Of a stretch of 64,000 nucleotides of DNA, positions 52,334 to 60,488 are shown piece by piece. Both the position numbers and the translations under genes were made by a program. Source of the DNA: Zoogloeaceae bacterium (lineage in GTDB: Bacteria > Pseudomonadota > Gammaproteobacteria > Burkholderiales > Rhodocyclaceae). Under the pieces are notes generated by a model, which saw nothing but the letters and a program-made list of their open reading frames with translations, was not told the origin of the DNA and searched no databases. The first letter of the stretch is position 1. Every line of letters starts with the position of its first letter. The DNA lies in contig JACKLZ010000004.1 of NCBI GenBank assembly GCA_024235675.1, forward strand, positions 362,345 to 426,344. Direction: 5' to 3'.

Positions 52334-53583
52334 GCTGTGCTCCCCGGCCACGCCAGGGCGACCTCGCTGAGTTTGCGGCTGTCAAGCTTGGCGTAAATCA
52401 TCGTGGTGTTGAGGGAGCGATGGCGCAATACGTCAGCCACCTCCTTGAGGGAGGCGCCACCTGCCAGCAATCGGTTGGCCATGGTGTGGCGAAGCAGGTG
52501 CGAGCGGGTGTAGGGCAATCCGGCATGCGCGAAGGCCTGGCGAATCGCTTTGCGTACCAGATCTGCTCCGACGGGTTCGCCGCGCGGCGTGTGGTGACGC
52601 ACGAAGACCGCTCGATTGCGGGTCTTGGGGCGTTCCTGTTCCAGGTAAGCCGCGATGGCAGCACCAGTGGTTGCTGGTAGCGGCAGGACATCGTCACGGC
52701 GGCCCTTGGTGTGGCGCAGCGTAATCGTGCCAGCGCGCCAGTCGATGTCGTCCAGGCTGATGTGAGCGATCTCGCCGCTACGAAGTCCGAGATCCAAGGC
52801 ACAGCGCACGATGGCGTCAGTGCGTCGCAGTGATCGGCCCGGCTTGCCGAGCGAGTTGACCAGTTGCTCAACTTCCTCGGGCGTGAGCGTCTTGGGAAGC
52901 GAAGACAACTGCCAGTTGGCGGGGTAGGACAGCACGCCGATCAACCCCTGCACCGCGTCGCCCAGGGAAACGCGGTAGCGGAAGTACCCGCGTAGCGACG
53001 CAATCACCGTGCCGGCACTTGCCGGTTTGCTGTAAAGCTTGGCCTGTTGCGCGAAGAAGTTGCGAACCTGCTCAGGCTCGATAGCGGCAATGTCGACGGC
53101 TGCGTCGCCAAAGCGGGAGATCAGCAGCCGTCCCACGATCCGCAAGGCCATTTCTCGGGTCTTGGGTGCCAAGCCCCGCACATGGTCCATGTATGCATCG
53201 TAGCGGCGGAGTTCCTCGTCCGCAGGCGTCGAACTCACCGTTGCTGGAGCAATGGCACCCCGAGCGCGCAACACCGCCAAGAGATGACCCAGAGCGGCGC
53301 TCAGCGTACGACGATCTCGCTGAACCGGGCCAGAGCAGTGGCATCGCGGAAGATGCTGATCAATAAACTTGGCTACAAGTGCTTCGTCGATGCTTTGCAA
53401 CCGTAGCCGGCGACGGTGCATCCACTGCGCAAAGTGGCTGACAACGCCGAGATAGTTGGAGAAGGTGTTCGCTGCGTAGTCGCGGTTTGCGAGATACAGC
53501 ATGTACTCATCGATGTGCGGGGCGAGTGGTCCTTTGGCGAGCCAATCGATGTGGGCATGCTCGGATGAACGTGTGTTTCCCAT
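52330..53583 (-). CDS. ritA: RIT recombinase, first gene (RitA-type)
   Basis: A 417-residue tyrosine recombinase, the longest of the three. Catalytic parts: arginine in LDLGLRSGEIAH, lysine in TLRHTKGRRDDVLP, TRSHLLRHTMANRLL (HxxR), VLRHRSLNTTMIYAKLD (His, Tyr). An N-terminal core-binding region of about 200 residues precedes it. I chose the ATG at 53583, six bases after GAGGAG, rather than 53610. Confidence 0.88.
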   Translation of the reverse strand: MGNTRSSEHAHIDWLAKGPLAPHIDEYMLYLANRDYAANTFSNYLGVVSHFAQWMHRRRLRLQSIDEALVAKFIDQHLPRCHCSGPVQRDRRTLSAALGHLLAVLRARGAIAPATVSSTPADEELRRYDAYMDHVRGLAPKTREMALRIVGRLLISRFGDAAVDIAAIEPEQVRNFFAQQAKLYSKPASAGTVIASLRGYFRYRVSLGDAVQGLIGVLSYPANWQLSSLPKTLTPEEVEQLVNSLGKPGRSLRRTDAIVRCALDLGLRSGEIAHISLDDIDWRAGTITLRHTKGRRDDVLPLPATTGAAIAAYLEQERPKTRNRAVFVRHHTPRGEPVGADLVRKAIRQAFAHAGLPYTRSHLLRHTMANRLLAGGASLKEVADVLRHRSLNTTMIYAKLDSRKLSEVALAWPGSTA

Positions 53584-53709
53584 GGTGGTCTCCTCAAGTG
53601 GAACCACCACTGCACAAAACGGCAGAAACTATGTCCAGCTCCGCGTTGGCCAGTCGGTCCTGATGCCGCGCTGGCTCTGTATCAACCAAGCCCTACTCAT
53701 CCAACTTCC

Positions 53710-53764
53710 GCATAGTTGGGATATGCGCATAGGGGTCGCTATGCAAACCTCTCCATAGCGACCC
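53710..53764. repeat. right end of the RIT element
   Basis: GGGGTCGCTATG (53732-53743), core CAAACCTCTC (53744-53753), CATAGCGACCC (53754-53764), preceded by the inner inverted extension 53710-53731. The core has the same orientation as at the left end, although the extension is inverted. Confidence 0.85.
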
Positions 53765-53965
53765 ACAAGAGACACTCATCGTCGCGGCGGACCAGCGGCA
53801 GGTTTCTGAGTGAAGCAGTCTGTCAGGACGAGAGCCAGGGCGGCAGCGCAATGCCTCAGTGGCCATTGGTGAGGTGCCGGCAGGTCCCTATAGTTGTATC
53901 AGCAAGGTCGTTCTGAATTTGCCTACGCTCATTTGATCACCTAACCGACTTGTAACGCTGAGAAC
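53765..53965. other. gene-less stretch between RIT element and LysR gene
   Basis: About 200 bp without a gene. I see no terminator or other structure I can support. The 53584-53709 stretch, between ritA and the right end, is likewise empty apart from the ritA ribosome site. Confidence 0.4.
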
Positions 53966-54892
53966 TCAACCCGACTTTTCCCCGAACCGGACGAACGATT
54001 GCGATAGAAAGTCGATAAACGTCCGAATGCGTATCGACAGCTGATGCCGCAGGGGATAAACCGCATAGATGTCGGCGTCCGGCGTCTGGTACTGGGGCAG
54101 GACTTGCACCAGCCGGCCACTGTTCAAATAGCGCTCGATGTCCCATTCCGCCCGCATCAGAATGCCGTGGCCGTCGAGAGCCCAGTTCACCGCGATCTCG
54201 CCGTCGTTGGTGGTGAGGTTGCCGCGAACCTTGATGGCTTCCGCGTCGCGGCTGGGGTTGCGTAACGGAGTAAGTCGCCACACCCCGTAGGCCTCATCTC
54301 CCTGCCGAATGCCAATGCAGTTGTGGTGGGTCAGGTCATTGGGAATCTTGGGCTCACCCTGCGCCTTTAAGTACTTCGGCGAGGCGCACAGCAGGCGCCG
54401 ATTGGAAGCCAGTCGTTTGGCGATCACGCGCGCCTCGGGGGGCGCGCCGAAGCGGATGCAAACGTCGAACTGGTCGTCGGTCAGGGGCGGCGGGGTGGCC
54501 GACAACTGCAATTGTGCGTCCACATCCGGGTACTGCGAGACGTAGCGCGAGATCACCGGCGCAATGTGCAACCGGCCAAAACCCAAGGTGGCATTGACGC
54601 GCAGCAAGCCTTTGGGGGTGCCTTTCGACCTCGTTAGAAGCTGGTCGAGATCGGCGATGTCACCCAGGATCCGCCGCGCGTGCTCCAGAAATACTTCACC
54701 TTCGGGCGTCAGGCTCATGCGGCGCGTGGTGCGGTTGACCAGGGGCAGGCCCAGGCGCGCCTCCATCTGGGCCAAGCGCTTGCTGACGGCCGGCGTGGTG
54801 ATGCCGAGTTCCCGCGCCGCAGCACTGAGGCTGCCGCAGGAGGCCAGCGTGGCAATGAAGCTGAGTTCTGCCGGTTGGATACCAACGGTCAT
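53966..54892 (-). CDS. LysR-family regulator of the tartrate genes
   Basis: A 308-residue LysR regulator. The N-terminal HTH is LSFIATLASCGSLSAAAREL followed by GITTPAVSKRLAQMEARLGL and TTRRMSLTPEGE. The C-terminal ligand domain is present at normal length. It is divergent from the tartrate dehydrogenase gene, and the 107-bp gap holds a GTTAA-N7-TTAAC palindrome. By position it corresponds to the LysR regulator TtuA of Agrobacterium tartrate clusters; whether tartrate is the co-inducer is inferred. Confidence 0.88.
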   Translation of the reverse strand: MTVGIQPAELSFIATLASCGSLSAAARELGITTPAVSKRLAQMEARLGLPLVNRTTRRMSLTPEGEVFLEHARRILGDIADLDQLLTRSKGTPKGLLRVNATLGFGRLHIAPVISRYVSQYPDVDAQLQLSATPPPLTDDQFDVCIRFGAPPEARVIAKRLASNRRLLCASPKYLKAQGEPKIPNDLTHHNCIGIRQGDEAYGVWRLTPLRNPSRDAEAIKVRGNLTTNDGEIAVNWALDGHGILMRAEWDIERYLNSGRLVQVLPQYQTPDADIYAVYPLRHQLSIRIRTFIDFLSQSFVRFGEKSG

Positions 54893-54904
54893 GGCGGGGT
54901 CATT

Positions 54905-54921
54905 GTTAAATTCAGGTTAAC
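54905..54921. promoter_or_regulatory. candidate LysR operator
   Basis: GTTAA-N7-TTAAC is a palindrome with the T-N11-A spacing typical of LysR sites. It lies in the gap between the divergent lysR and tartrate dehydrogenase genes, 13 bp from the lysR ATG. Confidence 0.5.
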
Positions 54922-54999
54922 GACGGTTTGAATCCAAGCGTGCGTAGCGGCCAAATCCAACTCCTACAGTGCACCCACTACCACTGAGACAGGAGACAC

Positions 55000-56088
55000 A
55001 TGATGAAGACCTATAACATTGCCACGGTTCCCGGAGACGGTATCGGGAAAGAAGTTGTGCCCGCGGCCCAGCAAGTGCTGGAAGCGCTGGCGGCCTCGAG
55101 CAGCACATTCGGTTTCGAGTTCGAGCGCTTCGACTGGGGCGGCGACTACTACCGCGAACATGGCGTGATGATGCCAGAAGACGGCCTGAACGCCCTGCGC
55201 GGCAAAGATGCGATCCTCTTCGGCTCAGCCGGCGATCCGGACATCCCCGATCACATCACGCTGTGGGGCCTTCGCCTGAAGATTTGCCAGGGCTTCGACC
55301 AATACGCCAATGTGCGCCCGACCCGCATCCTGCCTGGCATCGACGGCCCACTCAAGCGCTGCGGTGCCGACGATCTGAACTGGGTCATCGTGCGGGAGAA
55401 CTCTGAAGGCGAATACTCCGGCGTCGGCGGCCGCGTGCATCAAGGCCACCCGATCGAGGCCGCCACCGATCTGTCGATGATGACCCGGGCGGGGGTCGAG
55501 CGCATCATGCGCTTCGCGTTCAAGCTGGCCCAGTCCCGGCCTCGCAAACTGCTCACGGTCATCACCAAGAGCAACGCCCAGCGCCACGCCATGGTGATGT
55601 GGGACGAGATCGCCGTGCAGGTTTCCAGGGAGTTCCCGGACGTGACCTGGGACAAGGAACTCGTCGATGCTTCGACGGCGCGCATGATCAACAGCCCGGC
55701 CTCGCTCGACACCATCGTCGCCACCAACCTGCACGCCGACATCCTCAGCGACCTGGCTGCGGCGCTCGCCGGCAGCCTGGGCATCGCGCCGACTGCCAAC
55801 ATCGATCCAGAACGCCGTTACCCCTCGATGTTCGAGCCTATTCATGGGTCGGCGTTCGACATCATGGGCAAGGGCCTGGCCAACCCGGTCGGCGCCTTCT
55901 GGTCGGCGGCGCTGATGCTAGAACACCTCGGCGAATCGGAAGCGGCTGCCCAGCTGATGAAGGCAGTGGAGAGCGTTACCGCGAACCCCGGCCTTCACAC
56001 CGGCGATCTCGGCGGCACTGCGAAGACCGCCGATGTGACCGCGGCAGTGTGTCAGTTCCTTGCCGGCGCAAAGTCCCTGGCCGCCTGA
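55000..56088 (+). CDS. ttuC: tartrate dehydrogenase/decarboxylase
   Basis: A 362-residue member of the isocitrate/isopropylmalate dehydrogenase family. It begins MMKTYNIATVPGDGIGKEVV and contains NLHADILSDLAAALAGSLGI with metal-binding aspartates, plus RYPSMFEPIHGSAFDIMGKG. Family reaction: NAD-dependent oxidation of tartrate to oxaloglycolate, and decarboxylation giving glycerate or hydroxypyruvate. ATG 55000 gives the usual MMKT start; ATG 55003 is equally well spaced from AGGAG. It heads the tartrate operon. Confidence 0.88.
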   Translation: MMKTYNIATVPGDGIGKEVVPAAQQVLEALAASSSTFGFEFERFDWGGDYYREHGVMMPEDGLNALRGKDAILFGSAGDPDIPDHITLWGLRLKICQGFDQYANVRPTRILPGIDGPLKRCGADDLNWVIVRENSEGEYSGVGGRVHQGHPIEAATDLSMMTRAGVERIMRFAFKLAQSRPRKLLTVITKSNAQRHAMVMWDEIAVQVSREFPDVTWDKELVDASTARMINSPASLDTIVATNLHADILSDLAAALAGSLGIAPTANIDPERRYPSMFEPIHGSAFDIMGKGLANPVGAFWSAALMLEHLGESEAAAQLMKAVESVTANPGLHTGDLGGTAKTADVTAAVCQFLAGAKSLAA

Positions 56089-56238
56089 CCGCCTTCATCG
56101 GCGCATTGCGCGCCGGGTTACGCGAATACATTCACAAGAAGATAAGCGGCGCTGCTCCAACGGCAGCGTCGCCGTACCCGCGCACCTGCTGACGATAACA
56201 GCAGTGAGGCGTCGATACGTACTTAGGAGGAGACTTCA

Positions 56239-57516
56239 ATGAATCCGATGGAAATAACGCTGCTGATGCTACTTTTCGCAGCAGTCATGTTTGTCTGGGA
56301 AAAGATCCCGCTGGCGCTGACTTCGGTGATCGTTTGCCTGACTTTGGTATTGACTGGCGTGCTGGATACAAAAGTCGCATTCAATGGCTTCGTCAATACA
56401 AACGTCATTCTATTCGTTGCAATGTTCATCGTCGGTGGAGCGCTGTTCGAGACCGGCATGGCGAACAAGATCGGGGGACTGGTAACCCGCTTCGCCAAGA
56501 CCGAGCGCCAGCTGATCATTGCCATCATGCTCATCGTGGGTCTGCTGTCCGGTGTGCTCTCCAACACCGGTACTGCGGCCGTCCTGATCCCGGTGGTGAT
56601 CGGCATCGCCGCGAAATCGGGGTTCGCCCGTTCCCGACTTCTAATGCCGCTGGTTTTCGCGGCGGCCATGGGCGGAAACCTGACCCTGATCGGTGCCCCC
56701 GGGAACCTGATTGCACAAAGCGCACTGCAACAGATCGGCCAGGAGTTCAGTTTCTTCGAGTACGCGAAGATCGGACTACCCATGCTTCTGTGTGGCATCG
56801 CGTTTTTTGCACTCTTCGGGCATCGGCTGCTTCCGGGCGGTAACAACACGGCCGATCCGTATGACCCCACGCATGCACCGAAGATCGACTACTCGGATGT
56901 TCCGAAGTGGAAGCAATACACCTCGCTTGCAATCCTGCTTGCGACCATTGTCGGGATGGTTTTCGAGCGCAGCATCGGCATCCCGCTCCACATCATCGGC
57001 TCGATCGGTGCGGTTCTGATCGTCCTGACCGGGGTGCTGACTGAAAAACAGGCCTACAAGGCGATCGACTCGCAGACGATCTTCATTTTTGGCGGAACCC
57101 TTTCGCTCGCCACCGCGCTCGAGTCCACCGGCGCCGGTGCGGCTGTCGCAACGAGCATCATGGGCCTGCTTGGCGATACCCCGTCGCCCGTCCTGCTCCT
57201 GGTCGTGATCTTCGCGATTGCCTGTGTGCTCACGAACTTCATGTCCAACACGGCGACCACCGCGCTGCTGGTGCCAATCGGACTTTCGATCGCGGCCAGT
57301 ATCGGTGCCGATCCGAGGGCTGTGCTGATGGCGATCGTGATCGGCGGTTCGTGTGCCTATGCAACGCCGATCGGCATGCCTGCCAACACGATGGTGCTCG
57401 CGGCAGGTGGATACCGCTTCATGGACTATGTCCGGGCCGGGTTGCCCCTGATCTTCGTATCCGGTGCCGTCAGCATTCCGCTGCTGCTCATCTTCTTCCC
57501 GTTCTTCCCAAGCTGA
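56239..57516 (+). CDS. SLC13/DASS-type anion transporter, probable tartrate carrier
   Basis: A 425-residue inner-membrane protein with about eleven hydrophobic segments. Two SNT signatures of the divalent anion:Na+ symporter family are seen: VLSNTGTAAVLIPVV and FMSNTATTALLVPIGL. Located between tartrate dehydrogenase and tartrate dehydratase, it is most likely the tartrate uptake carrier. The substrate is inferred from context. A TAGGAGG site lies 8 bp before the ATG. Confidence 0.8.
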   Translation: MNPMEITLLMLLFAAVMFVWEKIPLALTSVIVCLTLVLTGVLDTKVAFNGFVNTNVILFVAMFIVGGALFETGMANKIGGLVTRFAKTERQLIIAIMLIVGLLSGVLSNTGTAAVLIPVVIGIAAKSGFARSRLLMPLVFAAAMGGNLTLIGAPGNLIAQSALQQIGQEFSFFEYAKIGLPMLLCGIAFFALFGHRLLPGGNNTADPYDPTHAPKIDYSDVPKWKQYTSLAILLATIVGMVFERSIGIPLHIIGSIGAVLIVLTGVLTEKQAYKAIDSQTIFIFGGTLSLATALESTGAGAAVATSIMGLLGDTPSPVLLLVVIFAIACVLTNFMSNTATTALLVPIGLSIAASIGADPRAVLMAIVIGGSCAYATPIGMPANTMVLAAGGYRFMDYVRAGLPLIFVSGAVSIPLLLIFFPFFPS

Positions 57517-57604
57517 TCAACGTACAGATCACACATTCAATCTCCGGTCGCCCCAGGCATGGGGCCCCTTCACCCCACCGCCCATTCCCCCAAAGGAGCG
57601 CGAT

Positions 57605-58504
57605 ATGCAACGAGAAACCGAAATAACGGCCCTCACCGATGTGATGGCGAAGTTCACCTCCTACATCGGCAAGCGCCTTCCGAATGACGTCAAGGACAAA
57701 CTGGCCGAACTGCGGACATTCGAGACCAACCCCCTCGCGAAAACGATCTACATGTCCATGGCCGACAATCAGGACGCAGCCGACAAGCTGGACAGGCCGA
57801 GCTGCCAGGATACCGGCGTCATCCAATACTTCATCAAGGCCGGTGCAAGATTCCCCTTGCTGGGCGAACTCGAAGACATCCTGCGCAATGCGACGCTCGG
57901 CGCAACCCAGATGGGTCCGCTTCGCCACAACGCTGTGGAGACGTTCGACGAGAAGAACACCGGTACCAATACGGGCTCGAAGATTCCCTGGCTGGATTGG
58001 GAAATTGTCCCCGACGACGACTCCGCACTCATCGACGTCTACATGGCGGGCGGTGGCTGCACCCTCCCAGGAAAGGCCACCGTGCTGATGCCGGGAGAGG
58101 GCTACGAAGGGGTCACCGATTTCGTGTTCGATGTGATCACTTCGCGCGGCGTCAACGCCTGCCCCCCTTTGCTGGTCGGGATTGGCGTATCTACGTCGGT
58201 CGAAACCGCAGCAAGACTTTCCAAGCGCGCGATCCTTCGCGAAGTGGGCTCCCACAACCCGAACGAGAACGCCGCAAAGATGGAGCAACTGCTGGAGGAA
58301 GGCCTGAACGAAATCGGTATCGGGCCACAAGGGCTGACCGGCAAAAACAGCGTGATGGGCGTCAACATCGAATCCTCGGCGCGCCATCCCTCGACGATCG
58401 GCGTCGCTGTATCGACCGGTTGCTGGGCGCACCGTCGCGGAAAGATCCGCATCAATGCCGACCTGTCCTACGAAATCATCTCCCACAAAGGAGCAGTGCT
58501 GTGA
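57605..58504 (+). CDS. ttdA: L(+)-tartrate dehydratase, alpha subunit
   Basis: A 299-residue class I fumarate hydratase-type alpha subunit, close to E. coli TtdA (303). The iron-sulfur ligand cysteines are in RPSCQDTGVIQYF, GGGCTLPGKATVL and VSTGCWAHRRGK. With TtdB it dehydrates L-tartrate to oxaloacetate. The ATG at 57605 follows AAAGGAG by 5 bp; a longer frame upstream lies in non-coding sequence. It overlaps ttdB by four bases. Confidence 0.88.
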   Translation: MQRETEITALTDVMAKFTSYIGKRLPNDVKDKLAELRTFETNPLAKTIYMSMADNQDAADKLDRPSCQDTGVIQYFIKAGARFPLLGELEDILRNATLGATQMGPLRHNAVETFDEKNTGTNTGSKIPWLDWEIVPDDDSALIDVYMAGGGCTLPGKATVLMPGEGYEGVTDFVFDVITSRGVNACPPLLVGIGVSTSVETAARLSKRAILREVGSHNPNENAAKMEQLLEEGLNEIGIGPQGLTGKNSVMGVNIESSARHPSTIGVAVSTGCWAHRRGKIRINADLSYEIISHKGAVL

Positions 58505-59112
58505 CTAAGAAGATTCTTACCACCCCCATCAAGAGCGAAGACCTGGAAAGCCTGAACGTCGGTGACACGGTCTATCTCACCGGACACTTGGTTACGTGCC
58601 GTGACGTCGCCCATCGCCGGCTCATCGAGCAGAAGCGCGAACTGCCGGTGGACCTGAAGGGTGGCGCGATCTTTCACGCCGGGCCAATCGTGCGCAAAAA
58701 GGATGACGGAAAGTTCGAGATGGTGTCGATCGGACCGACGACGAGCATGCGGATGGAGAAATTCGAGCGCGAGTTCATCAAAGAAACAGGCGTCAAGCTG
58801 ATTGTCGGCAAGGGCGGCATGGGGCCCGAGACAACCGCCGGGTGTCAGGAACACAAGGCCGTACATGCAATCTTCCCCGGCGGCTGTGCGGTGCTTGCGG
58901 CGACCCTGGTCGAGGAAATCGAGCGGGCCGAATGGCAGGATCTGGGCATGCCCGAGACCCTTTGGGTGAACCGTGTGCGGGAGTTTGGTCCGTTGATCAT
59001 TTCGATCGATACCAAGGGCAACAACCTGATCGAGCAGAACAAGGCCAGCTTCAACGCAAAGAAGCAGCCGGTCATCGATCGGATCAAGCGCCAGGTAGGT
59101 TTCATCAAGTGA
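58501..59112 (+). CDS. ttdB: L(+)-tartrate dehydratase, beta subunit
   Basis: A 203-residue beta subunit starting with GTG at 58501, coupled to the ttdA stop (GTGA) and preceded by AAAGGAG. It contains LPVDLKGGAIFHAGPIVRKK and VGKGGMGPETTAGCQEHKAV, typical of class I hydratase beta subunits (E. coli TtdB is 201 residues). It completes the Fe-S hydro-lyase. Confidence 0.88.
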   Translation: MTKKILTTPIKSEDLESLNVGDTVYLTGHLVTCRDVAHRRLIEQKRELPVDLKGGAIFHAGPIVRKKDDGKFEMVSIGPTTSMRMEKFEREFIKETGVKLIVGKGGMGPETTAGCQEHKAVHAIFPGGCAVLAATLVEEIERAEWQDLGMPETLWVNRVREFGPLIISIDTKGNNLIEQNKASFNAKKQPVIDRIKRQVGFIK

Positions 59113-59181
59113 TCGTTCCGGTCGCCCTTGTCCATTGCGCAGGCCGAGCTCCAAGCTGACTGACCGAGTAGGAGGTTTACC

Positions 59182-60477
59182 GTGAATTCGATCGAAGATC
59201 CGAGGCAACTGCTGCGCCGCATGTTTGATGCCGCGGTCGCCAGTGCGCAGCCGGCGCGGTGCATACCACTACACCTGCCGGCGGCGCCAGCCGGGCGCTT
59301 GGTGGTCATCGGCGCCGGCAAGGCTTCGGCGGAGATGGCCCGGGCCGTAGAGGCCTGCTGGCCGGGCAAATTATCCGGCCTGGTGGTCACCCGCTACGGC
59401 TACGCCGTGCCGTGTGAGCGGATCGAGATCGTTGAAGCAGCCCACCCGGTGCCCGACGCCACGGGGCTGGCCGCTGCGGCGCGGATGCTCTCGGTCGTGG
59501 AAGGGCTGTCGGCCGACGACCTGGTGCTCTGTCTGATCTCGGGAGGAGGTTCGGCCCTGCTGCCGCTGCCGGCGGAGGGCCTCAGCTTGGAGGACAAACA
59601 ACTGGTCAACCGCGAGCTGCTGCGCTGTGGCGCCACCATCGGCGAGATGAACTGCGTACGCCGCCACCTCTCCGCCATCAAGGGCGGGCGCCTGGCGGCG
59701 GCTTGCCACCCGGCCCGGGTGGTGAATCTGTTGATCTCGGACGTACCCGGCGACGACCCCATCAACATCGCCTCCGGGCCCACCGTTCCCGACCCCACCA
59801 CCTGCGCCGATGCCCTGGCGATCGTGCGCCGCTACGGTCTTGACCTGCCGCCAGCGGTGCTCGATCTGCTCGAATCCGGGCGCGGCGAATCGGTCAAGCC
59901 CGGCGATCCGCGCCTCGCGCGGGTGCAAACCCACATGATCGCTGCCCCCCAGTTGGCCCTCGAAGCCGCAGCGGCGGTGGCCTGGGAGGCGGGGCTGGCG
60001 GCCCACATCCTGGGCGACGCCATCGAAGGTGAAGCCCGTGACGTGGGCAAGGTGATGGCCGGTATCGCGCTGCAGGTAGCCGACCGCGGCCAGCCCTTCA
60101 CCCCGCCCTGCGTGCTGCTCTCCGGGGGCGAGACCACGGTCACGGTGCGGGGCCGCGGCCGCGGAGGGCGCAATGTGGAATTCCTGCTTGCCTTGGGAGT
60201 CGCCCTGGACGGACATCCCGCCATCCACGCCCTGGCGGCGGATACCGACGGGGTGGACGGCCAGGAGGAGATTGCCGGCGCCTTTCTCTCCCCCGACAGC
60301 CTGGCCCGCTGCTGGGCCCAAGGCCTTCGGCCGCGCGAGGCGCTGGCAGATAACGACGGGCACGGCTTCTTTGGCGCCCTGGGCGATGCCGTCGTCACCG
60401 GCCCGACCCTCACCAACGTGAATGATTTTCGCGCCATCCTGATCACCCACGAGACGGCTGGCCGCCACAACAATTAA
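59182..60477 (+). CDS. ttuD: glycerate 2-kinase (MOFRL family)
   Basis: A 431-residue glycerate kinase starting with GTG at 59182 after TAGGAGG. Seen are VVIGAGKASAEMARAVE, LCLISGGGSALLPLP, the C-terminal MOFRL-type segment with GGETTVTVRGRGRGGRNVEF, and AADTDGVDGQEEIAGAF. It phosphorylates glycerate to 2-phosphoglycerate. In tartrate clusters the homologue has been called TtuD and was first described as hydroxypyruvate reductase. Here it links decarboxylated tartrate to lower glycolysis. Confidence 0.85.
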   Translation: MNSIEDPRQLLRRMFDAAVASAQPARCIPLHLPAAPAGRLVVIGAGKASAEMARAVEACWPGKLSGLVVTRYGYAVPCERIEIVEAAHPVPDATGLAAAARMLSVVEGLSADDLVLCLISGGGSALLPLPAEGLSLEDKQLVNRELLRCGATIGEMNCVRRHLSAIKGGRLAAACHPARVVNLLISDVPGDDPINIASGPTVPDPTTCADALAIVRRYGLDLPPAVLDLLESGRGESVKPGDPRLARVQTHMIAAPQLALEAAAAVAWEAGLAAHILGDAIEGEARDVGKVMAGIALQVADRGQPFTPPCVLLSGGETTVTVRGRGRGGRNVEFLLALGVALDGHPAIHALAADTDGVDGQEEIAGAFLSPDSLARCWAQGLRPREALADNDGHGFFGALGDAVVTGPTLTNVNDFRAILITHETAGRHNN

Positions 60478-60488
60478 GGAACCGAGAC

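Larger units (their letters stand above)
50235..53764 (-). mobile_element. RIT element: three tyrosine recombinase genes between inverted ends
   Basis: A 3.5-kb element. Three overlapping recombinase genes lie on the minus strand in the ritA, ritB, ritC order, between terminal inverted repeats. Each end holds a site of palindromic arms (GGGGTCGCTATG and CATAGCGACCC[C]) around a 10-bp core CAAACCTCTC, plus an inner inverted extension of 22 bp with 20 matches. This architecture defines Recombinase-In-Trio elements. I found no convincing target-site duplication. It sits between the acyl-CoA regulon and the tartrate module. Confidence 0.88.

Noticed and set aside
50180..53804. CGGCAGGTT present on both sides of the RIT element (50180 and 53796) as a target duplication
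   Set aside because: The 9-bp copies lie at unequal distances (about 47 and 32 bp) from the element ends, so they are not a duplication made at insertion.
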